Shown piece after piece: positions 10,319 to 20,579 of a stretch of DNA of 64,000 bases (position 1 is the first letter of the stretch; the number at the start of each line of letters is the position of its first letter). Source of the DNA: Vanessa cardui (Eukaryota; Arthropoda; Insecta; Lepidoptera; Nymphalidae). A program made the position numbers and the translations under genes. Where the stretch lies: NCBI RefSeq assembly GCF_905220365.1, contig NC_061153.1:6964001-7028000 (forward strand), read 5' to 3'. The notes under the pieces were generated by a model, which saw only the letters and a program-made list of their open reading frames with translations, was not told the origin of the DNA and ran no database searches.

Positions 10319-10750
10319 TTTGACTAAATTTCAAATAAGAGTTAAATTTAATAAGCTATTTCCATATGTAGTTAACAATTGTTTAAATGATAAAGTGCTT
10401 TGATATAATATGAATACAATGTTGTTTAAATATCAACACGAAAGGTCAATACGATCTAGTAGTTCTAATTACAAAATTTATTAAATCGTATATATGATGT
10501 AGTAAAAGTATATAATAAGAATGTTATGGAAATAGAAATTTTATTCACAGTATATTCCTATTGCTCTGAGTTCTTTATGTTTAGCGAAATAAATCTCCAC
10601 TTACGCGTTGATGATGGACAGAAACAACAGGAACGCCAGGAACAACCGGATACGTAGCCAGGGTGTAACAGAACGAACGCTGTGTCTCTGTATCAAAAGT
10701 GAATAATATACTTTCCGAGGTTAAATCGTTTGATTTTTACTTCCATTATT
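10319..10750 (-). other. 5' leader of minus-strand Gypsy, env leader exon
   Basis: This is the region upstream of gag where the LTR and leader should be, but I cannot mark LTR ends or a primer-binding site. An AATAAA lies on the minus strand near 10540. Around 10605-10660 the minus strand encodes a short leucine-rich hydrophobic stretch ending at a strong donor (GC/GTAAGT, exon end 10605). Its phase agrees with the env acceptor at 6203. No ATG precedes it in frame in this copy. Confidence 0.4.
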
Positions 10751-10909
10751 AATTCCGTGTCGACATCCGGAATCCATCTTGAGTCAAGCACCTGTCTTTT
10801 AGCGATTTTTCAGCTTAGCAACTTCTTCCCCTCGTACTTCCGGAGCCACTTTCGATTTTGGCGGCACGTATAGGCGCACTTTTTGCGACACCAAATTTTA
10901 ACTTCATTA
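10751..10909 (-). repeat. copy of the 38119-38266 repeat, inverted
   Basis: The reverse complement of this stretch matches 38119-38266 closely, sharing landmarks such as ggtgtcgcaaaaa, gcgcctatacgtgccgccaa and ggattccggatgtc. The last 14-mer and the following 'gacacggaat' also match 37997-38020. It has no coding content. It is either a terminal piece of the DIRS-type element at 33.9-38.3 kb or a separate dispersed repeat. Confidence 0.8.
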
Positions 10910-11104
10910 TAGCGTCGTCTTTCATAGCGAAAACAACAGTTTAGTAAATATTAATTTATACTAAATTTATACAAATTTATATAACTGTAGTTATAATTAA
11001 TTAAATTAATATGGCAAAAACAATCATCTGCTCATCTACTCACTTCTAATAATATTCACTAAACCTTATATTTTCACTTACAATTTTTGACAACTTTAAC
11101 TAGA

Positions 11105-11848
11105 ATGGACTCAATAAAAAAGACACTGGATGACTTGACCGAACACTTTAATATGAAGATGTCTGAATTTCAAAAAGAGTTGAAATCAACTATTCCCGCT
11201 ACTAGTCCAACTTCAAACATCAATGCACAATTCAACGCATTCCGATCCTTTAAGCTAGCGGCATTGGAGAATCTTCAACTTCAGGTGGAGCTGTTATCCA
11301 GGCAATCCGATGACATGGAGATGCGGTCAAGAAAGAAGATCCTACTTGTGCATGGAGTTCCTGAAGCAAAAAATGAAAATATTACCGAGAATCTTGTTAA
11401 GGTATTGTCAGATTGGCTGCAGCTTCCTGAACTGACCTCTGATAGTATCCGTACTTCTCGTCGCTTAGGCCGATCTAGCCCTGAACGTCCTAGAGCCATC
11501 CTGGTCAAGTTTAAGGAAACTTCACTCCGAGATAAGGTTTGGTTTTCAAAGAAATGTTTGAAAGGCTTTGGAGTGACCTTGTCGGAGTTCTTGACTAAGC
11601 GTCGGCATGAGGCATTCCTGACTGCTCAGCAACGTTTTGGCATTAACAAGTGTTGGACGAGAGACGGTGTTGTTGTTGTTGTGGGGTCTGACGGGTCGAA
11701 GCATCGAATTTTTTCACTTGCTGACTTGAACGCGGTTCCCAGTTCCAACAATGACACGGAAGTGCCCTCCACAGCCAGTGCTATTGTTCAAGCTTCCAAG
11801 GATAACAAGTTGTCTCAATTAAGAACAAGGAGGAACGTGAAAAAATGA
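11105..11848 (+). CDS. LINE A ORF1 protein (FP25K-like)
   Basis: The frame opens at ATG 11105 (the longer frame from 11087 starts with TTG). About 247 residues. The N-terminal 90 residues form a coiled coil (LDDLTEHFNMKMSEFQKELK onward), followed by an RRM-like segment (KKILLVHGVPEAKNEN) and a C-terminal domain with SEFLTKRRHEAFLTAQQRFG and WTRDGVVVVV, the pattern I associate with baculovirus FP25K-like domains of lepidopteran LINE ORF1s. There is no PHD finger, unlike LINE F. It should chaperone the LINE RNA. It is intact although its ORF2 is broken. LINE A is the oldest layer of this nest. 11849-12434 is an A/T-rich ORF1-ORF2 spacer. Confidence 0.75.
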   Translation: MDSIKKTLDDLTEHFNMKMSEFQKELKSTIPATSPTSNINAQFNAFRSFKLAALENLQLQVELLSRQSDDMEMRSRKKILLVHGVPEAKNENITENLVKVLSDWLQLPELTSDSIRTSRRLGRSSPERPRAILVKFKETSLRDKVWFSKKCLKGFGVTLSEFLTKRRHEAFLTAQQRFGINKCWTRDGVVVVVGSDGSKHRIFSLADLNAVPSSNNDTEVPSTASAIVQASKDNKLSQLRTRRNVKK

Positions 11849-12434
11849 TTTAAGTAACTTTCTTAAAACTGTTATACTCTTTGTTATTTTGATTCCATAG
11901 TTTATTTATAATTTCACTTTTTCTTATAATTTTAGTCTTTTAATCTTAGATTTTTTTTAGTTCTAATTTTATTGTTTTTAACTTAATTTTACGATAACTT
12001 ATTATTTATATGTTACCCACTTTTACAGTTTTAGTTAATGTTGTCATGTCAGAATGACATGTTAAATTGTTTTATGTCAAACGTCATTCAGACTAATGAG
12101 TAACCATAGACAATTATTTTTACTTTAATTTCTTTTTTTTTCTAGTGGGTCACATAAGAATTTTTATTGTTTAATAAATATTAGATACTTTTGTTTTTTA
12201 TCTTATTAGGTATATATTGTCTTGATAAATTGTTTTCATATATTTTTGTTTTGTTTGGTTTAGTTATATAACAATTTGTGCAATTAGTTTATTAAATTAT
12301 CTTACGTCGATTTCTGAAGACTGCTGGCGGTTTGAGTATGTGCAATTTTATTTTTATTATAGATATATAATTTGTTTATTTTTATATTATTATTATTTTA
12401 TTTTTTATTTTTATTATACATATTTTTATACTGA

Positions 12435-13672
12435 ATGTCGTCCCACAATGATAGTATAGACAGTAATTTATTTATATCTTTGTCGTCTAATAACACTTCT
12501 ATTAGCGAAGATAGTTATCACAGTACGTCCCCTGAACCTCTTAATGTCACTCTTGACACCTACTTCTTAGACCTACAGAAGCATTTTAACGTCATTCACA
12601 TAAATGCACAAAGTATTCCGGCCCATTATCCCGACATGCTTGCGTCTTTCGATTCCAAAAACATTCATGCCATTCTAGTATCTGAATCCTGGCTTAAACC
12701 ATCGCTTCCTTCTACTTCTTTCTCTCTGCCAGGTTTTCATCTCATTCGCAATGACCGCATCTACAAAGGTGGTGGTGGCGTAGCTATTTATCTTAGGTCC
12801 CACATTCCTTTTACTATAATTAGCACGTCAAGCCAACCCCCCTCTGCGGATGCGGCAGAGCACATACTTATTGAAGTTATCTTGTCTCATACAAAAATCC
12901 TTCTTAGTGTCACTTATAGCCCATCTCTCCTTAACGATTATTTTGACTCATTTGAAACTACTTTGGAAAATTTTATGCCTGTTTATGATCATACCATAAT
13001 TATGGGTGACTTTAACACCTGCTTACTGAAAAACGATGCTCGTGCTACAAGATTTCAGTCGGTAGCAGAAGCTTGCAATATGCATATTATGCCCCTATCC
13101 GCCACCCATAATTTTCCAAATTCTACTCCGTCCCTACTTGATTTAATTTTGGTTTCTTCCTTAGATCATGTGTTTAAGTATGGTCAGTGCTCAGCTGATG
13201 CATTTTCATAACATGATCTCATCTATCTTTCTTATAAAATACGTCCTCCAAAAGCGAAGCCGAGAGTACTTCTGCAGCGTAATTTTGGTGGAATGGATAT
13301 TGACAGTCTCCGTACAGATGCTGGTAAAATCGATTGGTCAGTAGTAATTGATGCATCCACGATAGATGAAAAAGTAAACATTTTCAACTCGCTTTTAATA
13401 CAGCTGTACGACACGCATGCCCCTGTTAGACCTGTTAAGTTAATTGTTAAATTAAACATCTTCCTGCACCATGGCTTTGTGATGATTTATAAGCTATGAT
13501 TGCCAAAAAAGCACGTTATAAAGCACGATTGAAGTCAGATCAATCAGAGGCCAATCGCACAAAGTACAATAAATTTCGTAATCGCTGCAATACATTGTGT
13601 AGAGATGCACAACGACCTCACATTCACAAATCTGTCGAAAACGGCGACACAACCAGAACATGGAAATTTTTT
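12435..13672 (+). pseudogene. LINE A ORF2, endonuclease part
   Basis: An APE-type endonuclease is clear: NVIHINAQSIPAHYPDML, then LVSESWLKPS, NDRIYKGGGGVAIYLRS, IIMGDFNTCLLKND and SLLDLIL. An in-frame TAA at about 13210 interrupts the SxHDLI motif, and a frameshift lies near 13460. The linker to RT (NRCNTLC) continues to about 13672, where LINE B is inserted. Translation resumes in the same gene at about 19378. The endonuclease would nick target DNA to prime reverse transcription. Confidence 0.85.
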
Positions 13673-13934
13673 TTTTGGCGGTAGGTGTCAAAAAGTGCAC
13701 ACTGTTAAAAAATCACTCTCCAAAATTTTCTTTATTTTTTTGTTTAAAATTTATTTTAACAGTTTAAAAAAAGTAATATTTTATATAAGTGACATATATA
13801 GGCTACTTTACATAAGTTATTGTGGTTCTTATGTCTTTAATTGCATAATAATTACACTTACCTGTTGGCTCTACAAACTTTCCCAAGGAATTTTTTACAT
13901 ATCACAAATAAAACATTATTTATTCTTAAATACA

Positions 13935-14798
13935 ATGGCAAGAGTGGAAGATATACTGGAAGTTCACAAAAACATAGCAGAATCGCTTGGTAATAGGATG
14001 GCAGAATTCGAAAAACAACTGAAATCCACAAGTAGCACTGAAGGTAACAGGAATAGTCTTGATAAACTTGCAAGTGAGTTTAAAGAGTTTAAGGCCTCAG
14101 TGTGGAACATCTTGGACCTCCTAAGGACACTTGTCACTAATTTATCTTCACAAATTGATGACATCGACAACACTTCTAGAAGAAATGCTCTGCTGTTCGG
14201 TGGTATTCAGGAGGCTGAAGGTGAGAACTTGGTTTCAACTGTCCTTGGAACAATTCAAGTGTTGATGGGCATCCCTGATATTCAGCCAGGTGTGATCCAG
14301 TACTGCCATCGTATAGGAAGTAAGTCTGAGAAGGCTCCTCGACCCATTGTTGTTCGATTTAATGACTTAAAAGTTAAAAGTCTCATTTGGAGTAATAAAA
14401 AGAAATTGAAATCGTCTCCAGTTGTGCTGAGTGAATTCTTGACTAAGGTTCGTCAATCTCTCTTCACAAAAGCAAGAAAAAGATTTGGCATAACTAACAC
14501 CTGGACCCTTAATGGAAGCATATATATCAAATTGCCAAATAATGAACGCAGGCGTGTCACAACTCAGGAAGATTTCGATGAATGCCTGAAGATGTTCCCC
14601 AGTCCATCGCCTTCAACACAGTCCATTGACAAGCCTGCGAGCTCTGTGCTGCCTCGAGTCAGCCCTTCAGCTCTTCCTGACGCCAGCAAAAGGCCACTTA
14701 CGCGACGAAATTTGGTCAAGAAGCAATATAATAGTAATGTATGTAAGCAATATAGCAGTAATGTATGTGATGTTGTCTCATATTTATTTATCTCATAA
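13935..14798 (+). CDS. LINE B ORF1 protein (FP25K-like)
   Basis: I chose ATG 13935 because the frame upstream to 13605 crosses the LINE A/LINE B junction. 287 residues: a coiled-coil N-terminus, an RRM-like centre (RRNALLFGGIQEAEGEN, CHRIGSKSEKAPRPIVVRF) and a C-terminal SEFLTKVRQSLFTKARKRFG with WTLNGSIYIK. The last 26 residues after RRNLVKK do not match the LINE A protein. Their DNA (about 14730-14800) matches the tail of the SINE at 49900-50145, so a short foreign piece seems to have replaced the normal end. Confidence 0.75.
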   Translation: MARVEDILEVHKNIAESLGNRMAEFEKQLKSTSSTEGNRNSLDKLASEFKEFKASVWNILDLLRTLVTNLSSQIDDIDNTSRRNALLFGGIQEAEGENLVSTVLGTIQVLMGIPDIQPGVIQYCHRIGSKSEKAPRPIVVRFNDLKVKSLIWSNKKKLKSSPVVLSEFLTKVRQSLFTKARKRFGITNTWTLNGSIYIKLPNNERRRVTTQEDFDECLKMFPSPSPSTQSIDKPASSVLPRVSPSALPDASKRPLTRRNLVKKQYNSNVCKQYSSNVCDVVSYLFIS

Positions 14799-16059
14799 TA
14801 GTATGTTGTTATCCTATGTATTCTATATCTTGTTTTGGTTTTACTTTCATTTATTTTATTAATAATCATCCCATAGTACATATTGAAGTCCCTCTATTCC
14901 CTCGATAATATTTCGTATTACTTGCGATTGATATGCATATGTGTGAAATGTATTTAAAATCTACACAATGCTTATCTTAAGTTACAGTTCACTTACACTT
15001 AATTGTTTTTTTTACCATCACAATGATGTTTATATTGTCCCACAAGGGTCAATTCTTGTGGGTAATTATGATACATTTTTTTCTTTTTGTTTAATTATTA
15101 TTAGTGTACCCGTAGCAATTACAATATTTTTATTCTTTATCCAAATTACATGTTAAATCGGGTATATTTGTTTATCAATTCCATACGGTTGACACTTGAC
15201 AAGTTGACTTCTGAGCCAGCTGTCAATTGCTAGTGACTTGGATGATTGCGTTTTGGCACACTTTTTTTCATGTCTAATAGATTGAGGAAGGTCGGTATAT
15301 TTGAGATTTTCCAGGTAATGTGGATTAGCTCGAAATCTAGAAAATTAAAAAATAATTTAACGCATTCTTGTACGAATTATACTGTTTCTTGTTTAAAGAT
15401 ATTCGCAAAAAAACAAACATTTATCCCAAATATGCCGCACTTACTCTATAGATATAGATAACAAATTTTATTAGAAGTATTCCTTTTTACATTTTATTTA
15501 TTTTATATTAGTTACATGTTTCTCAATCTGTATTCGTTAGCTACAATTAAATGGATAAAATTACTTTTTTTTCATATAGTCATGTTGTATGTTAAACGAT
15601 TGTACTTTAGCTATCATGTGCATGATGGATTTTTTTTTAATATCTACTTTTTACCTTTATTACGAAATTTTTTATTTACAAAGTCTTATTTACATCTGTT
15701 TCTTTTTATCATTAATGATCAGCTATTATTATTATTAATCCATTTTAACTTTTATGTTTTAGGGATGAGCAAATTTTTTTGTAATTCACTTAGATATATG
15801 GTTTCTAGACCTTAACGTGCATTGTATTTTTTTTTTGCTTATGTATTTTAGTAATTCTTATTAGTTACGTATTTTAAGTGAATTGATGTGAGCCAACAGA
15901 ATGTGTATGATTAGTCTAGTCAATTTACTTGATTTATTTTAGTTTTTTTTTTAATTCTTTGATTTCATATAATTATATTTAGATTTTTGTTATATATAAA
16001 TATATTATTATATAAATATATATTTATTTAGTATATTATATTTTTTTTGTATTTGCATT
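14799..16059 (+). other. LINE B ORF1-ORF2 spacer
   Basis: 1.26 kb of T-rich sequence without a recognisable gene. The small frames inside (for example 15516-15815) are low-complexity and rich in Phe, Leu and Tyr, as expected from T-rich DNA. The spacer is twice as long as that of LINE A (about 590 bp), so it may contain an unrecognised insertion. Confidence 0.5.
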
Positions 16060-18996
16060 ATGAATTCAAGCTCTGAATCATTTTATTCTGCAAGAGATGA
16101 TGATGACGACATTTCCTTCCTTAGTACTGATGATAATTTTCAATTACTAGGAGATTTACTGTCTAACGAATTCTCACATTTTCGTAAGAATTTAAATATT
16201 TGTCACATCAATGCAGAAAGTGTTCCAAGTCATTTTTCCGATATCTTTTCTACATTTAACCAGGCATCCATTCATGCTGTTCTTATTTCCGAGACCTGGT
16301 TAAAACCTTCTCTTCTTTCTACTTCTTTTTCTATGCCTAATTACATCTTAATCAGGAATGATCGAATCGGAAAAACTGGTGGGGGCGTTGCAATATATTT
16401 AAAAAGTCACATCCCTTACAAACTTATCTGTCAATCAACTTCCCAGTATAACGCAACATCTGAATATTTATTCATCGAGATAGATGTAGGCACCAAGATA
16501 GCCCTTGGAGTGGTCTATTGTCCCCCCAATATCAATTATTTTTCTTCTCTTGAGTCCCTCTTCGAGAATCTGATGCCTAAGTACACTAATCTTGTTGTAA
16601 TGGGGGATATCAACACCTGTCTGATCAAGAATAATTATCGGTCGTCTAAGCTCAGATTTATACTAGACTCCTTTAACCTCCAGGTTTTACCGCTCGCTGC
16701 AACACACCACCCAATCGATGGTCCCGACAGTCTCTTAGACTTAATTATAACGTCTAAAGATGACTTGGTTTCTAAATTTGGTCAGTTTTCAGCGCCGGAA
16801 TTCTCTCACCACGATCTAATATTCGCCTCCTTTAAATTCAGATCACCTAAGCCCAAACCCAAGATGCTGCTGCTGCGAAGCTACCGTTACCTAGATCTCG
16901 ATAGGTTATTGGAAGATGCTACTCTTATTCCTTGGACGCAGATAGAGGTGTTGTCGTCAATTGACGAGAAGTTGCATTTTCTGTGCTCTAAATTAATTGA
17001 ATTATTCGACCGACACTCGCCTCTACGCCTTGTTAAAATAAAAAAATTTTCAAACCTTTGGTTTAATGACGATTTAAGAAAAGCGAGAGTCAAGAGGGAT
17101 AAAGCCTTCCGTAAGTATAAGAGGGACCGTTCTGCTCTCAACTGGTCAGCTTATAAAGCTGCAAGGAATCGCTGCAATCAGTTGTGTAGGAAGCTCAAAC
17201 GCCGATATATCTTTGACAAAATACGTGAATCTTCTCCCGAGGAAGCTTTAAAATTTTTAAATTCCCTCGGTATTGGCAAGTCTCATACTTTCTCTGATCA
17301 ATCTCAATTGGTTTTAAACAATCTCAATCTTCACTTCTCTTCACCTCCAGTCCTCGACTTGCAAACTAAACTTTCAACGCTTTCTGAAATACATGGCTTG
17401 CCTAGAATCACTTCCCCACCTTTCAGCTTTTCTCCTATAACGGAGAATGATGTTAAGAAAACCATTCTTTCGATCAAATCTAAGGCGGTTGGTTGCGATG
17501 GAGTAAGTCGAATTATGATTACCCTCATCCTCAATTTTCTAATTCCCTCCATAACTCACATCGTAAACTTCTCCTTTTCCACGAGTACATTTCCTGAGAT
17601 GTGGCGCAAGGCTTTTGTTCTCCCACTCCCTAAAATATCAAATCCTTCGCTACCTTCTCACTTTCGTCCTATAACAATTCTCCCCTTATTATCCAAAATC
17701 CTGGAGTCCATTGCACATCAACAAATCTCTTGCTACCTTCATAAATGCGACTTATTCAATCCACTCCAATCGGGCTTTCGTCCAGGTCACAGCACAACAA
17801 CAGCATTGTTAAAGGTCACGGACGATATTCGTATTGCCATGGAAAACCAGCAACTCACAGTGCTCGTGCTAATTGACTTTAGCAATGCTTTCAATGCAGT
17901 AGACCATGACCTCCTTCTTGCATTTCTTTCCCATGCTAACTTGTCAGAATCTACTGTTGAATGGTTTTCTTCTTATCTTCGAGGGCGCCGGCAATCCACA
18001 CGCATTGGTCAGCTACAATCTGATTGGTGCGAAGTGAGTGCCGGCGTTCCTCAAGGCGGCATATTATCTCCTCTGTTATTTTCTGTTTTTATAAACGCCA
18101 TCACTAAAATTTTAACTTCGCACTACCATCTGTATGCCGATGACTTGCAGCTCTACGAACACTCTGCTGTCAATGATCTTGCCGCGGCTATTAGCTCCAT
18201 AAATGATAATCTCCACCGCATTTCTCTTTGGTCCGCTAAATATGGTATCACTGTCAATCCATCCAAGTGTCAAGCCATCATTATAGGCAGCAGGAGACAG
18301 TTAGCTAAGCTAGATGTTCTGACTCTGCCCAGCCTAAGATATAATAATATACCGATAGAGTTCAGTAGTAGTGTTAAAGACCTCGGCATTATCATTGACA
18401 GTAAACTCACTTGGGGGGAACATATTAAAGAAGTTTCTCGTAGGTTCTACGCCACTATGCATTCCATGATGCGTTTAAAAATTTTTTTGCCCATGGAAAC
18501 TAAAATCCAGCTCGTTACTACCCTCTTGGTTCCAATTCTTGATTACGGGGACTCCTGCTATCTCGATCTGTCGGAAGAACACCTGCATAAACTTAATCGT
18601 CTCCTTAACACTGGCATTCGCTTCATCTTTAGCTTACGTAAATTCGACCACGTTTCTCGTTTTAGGAAACAGTTACACTGGCTTCCTATACGGGAACGTA
18701 GATATACTCGGCTTCTATGTCTTCTCTACTCTATTCTTACCGACCCTAATGCTCCCACTTACCTATCCTCTAAATTTTCTCTTCTTTCCTCTACTCATAA
18801 TAAGCCCTTACGATCCTCTCAATTCCTTACCCTTTTCATACCTTCCCATAAATCTGGCTTTGTTTCCAACTCTTTTTCTCTAGTTGCAGCCCGGCTTTGG
18901 AACACTTTGCCTGATTCTATTCGTAGAGCTCCATCGCGCGATTCCTTCAAGCGCCAAGTAAAAGAATTTTATCTGTCGTCTGTCAACACTGTGTGA
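16060..18996 (+). CDS. LINE B ORF2: endonuclease-reverse transcriptase
   Basis: An uninterrupted 978-codon frame. Residues about 45-260 are an APE-like endonuclease (NICHINAESVPSHFSDIF, SETWLKPSL, VVMGDINTCL, FSHHDLIFASF). Residues about 470-750 are the RT: LPLPKISNPSLPSHFRPITI, LQSGFRPGHSTTTALLKV, LIDFSNAFNAVDHDLL, AGVPQGGILSPLLFSVFIN and the catalytic YADDLQLY. The C-terminal part (LRKFDHVSRFRKQLHWLPIR) is the conserved tail of CR1/Jockey-group LINEs. Every motif needed for target-primed reverse transcription is there with no stop, so this copy could be young and perhaps still competent. I cannot place the exact clade. Confidence 0.9.
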   Translation: MNSSSESFYSARDDDDDISFLSTDDNFQLLGDLLSNEFSHFRKNLNICHINAESVPSHFSDIFSTFNQASIHAVLISETWLKPSLLSTSFSMPNYILIRNDRIGKTGGGVAIYLKSHIPYKLICQSTSQYNATSEYLFIEIDVGTKIALGVVYCPPNINYFSSLESLFENLMPKYTNLVVMGDINTCLIKNNYRSSKLRFILDSFNLQVLPLAATHHPIDGPDSLLDLIITSKDDLVSKFGQFSAPEFSHHDLIFASFKFRSPKPKPKMLLLRSYRYLDLDRLLEDATLIPWTQIEVLSSIDEKLHFLCSKLIELFDRHSPLRLVKIKKFSNLWFNDDLRKARVKRDKAFRKYKRDRSALNWSAYKAARNRCNQLCRKLKRRYIFDKIRESSPEEALKFLNSLGIGKSHTFSDQSQLVLNNLNLHFSSPPVLDLQTKLSTLSEIHGLPRITSPPFSFSPITENDVKKTILSIKSKAVGCDGVSRIMITLILNFLIPSITHIVNFSFSTSTFPEMWRKAFVLPLPKISNPSLPSHFRPITILPLLSKILESIAHQQISCYLHKCDLFNPLQSGFRPGHSTTTALLKVTDDIRIAMENQQLTVLVLIDFSNAFNAVDHDLLLAFLSHANLSESTVEWFSSYLRGRRQSTRIGQLQSDWCEVSAGVPQGGILSPLLFSVFINAITKILTSHYHLYADDLQLYEHSAVNDLAAAISSINDNLHRISLWSAKYGITVNPSKCQAIIIGSRRQLAKLDVLTLPSLRYNNIPIEFSSSVKDLGIIIDSKLTWGEHIKEVSRRFYATMHSMMRLKIFLPMETKIQLVTTLLVPILDYGDSCYLDLSEEHLHKLNRLLNTGIRFIFSLRKFDHVSRFRKQLHWLPIRERRYTRLLCLLYSILTDPNAPTYLSSKFSLLSSTHNKPLRSSQFLTLFIPSHKSGFVSNSFSLVAARLWNTLPDSIRRAPSRDSFKRQVKEFYLSSVNTV

Positions 18997-19377
18997 TGTC
19001 TTTTCATCAATACCATTCTCATAATTGGATTCATATATGAATATATATATACATATTTATATTTATGTATATATGTTAAATATTTATGTACTTATATATG
19101 TATATGTTTGTGCATATTTATGTATATTATGTATATGTATATTTATGTATTTTATATTATGTATAACATCGATTTAATTAATTTACTGTATTATTATTAT
19201 ATATATGTATAGGGGTCTATAGGTATGTATATATTTTAAATTTTTCTTTAACTTCTGTGCACACCCTACTGACTTCTCTCCTGCACTATTCTGGGTTGGC
19301 TGGCAGAAAATGCTGTAATAGCGTTAAGTCCGCCCTTTGTACATGTTTGATCTGTGCAATAAAGAATTAAAAAAAAA
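18997..19377 (+). other. LINE B 3' UTR
   Basis: A (TATA/TGTATA)-rich stretch leads into the conserved block 'ctgggttggctggcagaaa', a hairpin at 19309-19325, 'aagtccgcc' and an A-rich tail. Other LINEs of the window end the same way, so this is the likely RT recognition tail. Confidence 0.75.
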
Positions 19378-20579
19378 AATATTTTTAAAGTCACTTGGAG
19401 TTGGTAAAAATTCTCAAATTTCACTTTCTTCTAATATGGATATTGAAAATCTTAATAATCACTTTTCTGCTGCTAACGTAATGGATAGCGCTGATAAAAA
19501 ATCTACGCTTGATACTCTTTCTTTAATGTCAACTCCAAATTATCCAACGTTTACATTAAATCAATTTACTGAATGTGATGTTAAAAAGAACATATTGTCT
19601 ATCACGTCCAATGCTGTCGGCACCGATAGTATTAGCGGTAGTATGATACTACCTATCATTGACATCATTATCCCTGTTTTAACTCACATCCTAAACCATT
19701 CCGTTAATACCTGCGATTTCCCTGATGCATGGAAAAATGCTCAAATTATTCCATTACCAAAAAAGGCTAACCCCAGCACTTGTTCCGACTTTCACCCAAT
19801 CTCCATTCTACCTTTCCTTTCAAAAGTTCTAGAGAAGCTAGTCCATCACCAGCTTAGTCTATTCCTTAATCAATTCCATATCCTAAATCCCTTACAATCC
19901 GGTTTCCGTCCTGGTCATAGTACGGTTACTGCGCTGGTGAAAGTTACCGACGACATTCGATGGGGAATGGACAATAAGCACCTAACAGTTATGACTTTAC
20001 TGGACTTTAGCAATGCTTTTAACACTGTCGACTATGATATACTGTTAGGTCGGCTACTTTCTGTTAACATATCTCCGTCAGTTATTGATTGGTTTCGCAG
20101 TTACCTACGAGGGCGCCGGCAACGTGTCCGTATTGATGAGGCTGTCTCGTCTTGGAGTGTTGTAAAATCCGGCGTACCTCAAGGCGGCGTCTTGTCACCT
20201 TTACTCTTTTCACTATTTATTAATTCTATAACATCTAGTTAGCTAGAGTTTGGTTTCGAGAGTGGTTTTGGTCTGATTTACCTAACATAAAATTTAATAA
20301 TGCCGTAATACCTTATAGTCCTAATGTTAAAAATCTAGGTATACAGTTAGATAATACTTTATCGTGGAACTGCCATATTAAAGAACTTAGTCGGAAAACT
20401 ATTGGCTCCATTAAATCTCTACAGCGTCTGCGTTATTTCCTTCCTATTCCAACCAAAATGATGTTAGCACAATCTTTACTCCTATCTATTCTCGATTACG
20501 CTGACGCAAGCTATCTTAATTTAACCGAGGACCAACTAAACAAACTTGAGCGACTCCAGAATATTGCTATACGTTTCAT
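19378..20579 (+). pseudogene. LINE A ORF2, RT part 1
   Basis: The LINE A frame resumes after LINE B (FLKSLGVGKNSQISL) and shows the RT blocks PLPKKANPSTCSDFHPISIL, LNPLQSGFRPGHSTVTALVK, LLDFSNAFNTVDYDIL and KSGVPQGGVLSPLLFSLFIN. It stops at 20240. Relative to LINE B, roughly 270 bases including the catalytic YADD box are missing; the downstream part (VKNLGIQLDNTLSW, LLLSILDYADASYLNL) follows in another frame. The sequence ends at 20579, where the XPG transposon begins. Without YADD it cannot be an active RT. Confidence 0.85.

Larger units (their letters stand above)
13673..19377 (+). mobile_element. LINE B, nearly full-length, inserted in LINE A
   Basis: The 5.7-kb element starts near 'ggcggtaggtgtc' and ends in AATAAAGAATTAAAAAAAAAAAT. 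LINE A coding sequence stops just left of it and resumes just right of it (TWKF / LKSLGVGK), proving insertion. T/A homopolymers at both junctions hide the exact target duplication, which may be ATTTTT. It has ORF1, a 1.26-kb spacer, a complete ORF2 and a 380-bp 3' UTR with the family hairpin (19309-19325). This is one of the best preserved elements in the window. Confidence 0.9.

Noticed and set aside
10605..10690. A separate small secreted-protein gene
   Set aside because: There is no ATG in frame and an upstream stop; the stretch makes sense only as a leader exon of env.
11281..11508. Minus-strand frame inside LINE A ORF1 (also 13964-14173, 16887-17141, 25903-26235, 54146-54514)
   Set aside because: These are antisense shadows of well-supported LINE proteins without own motifs.
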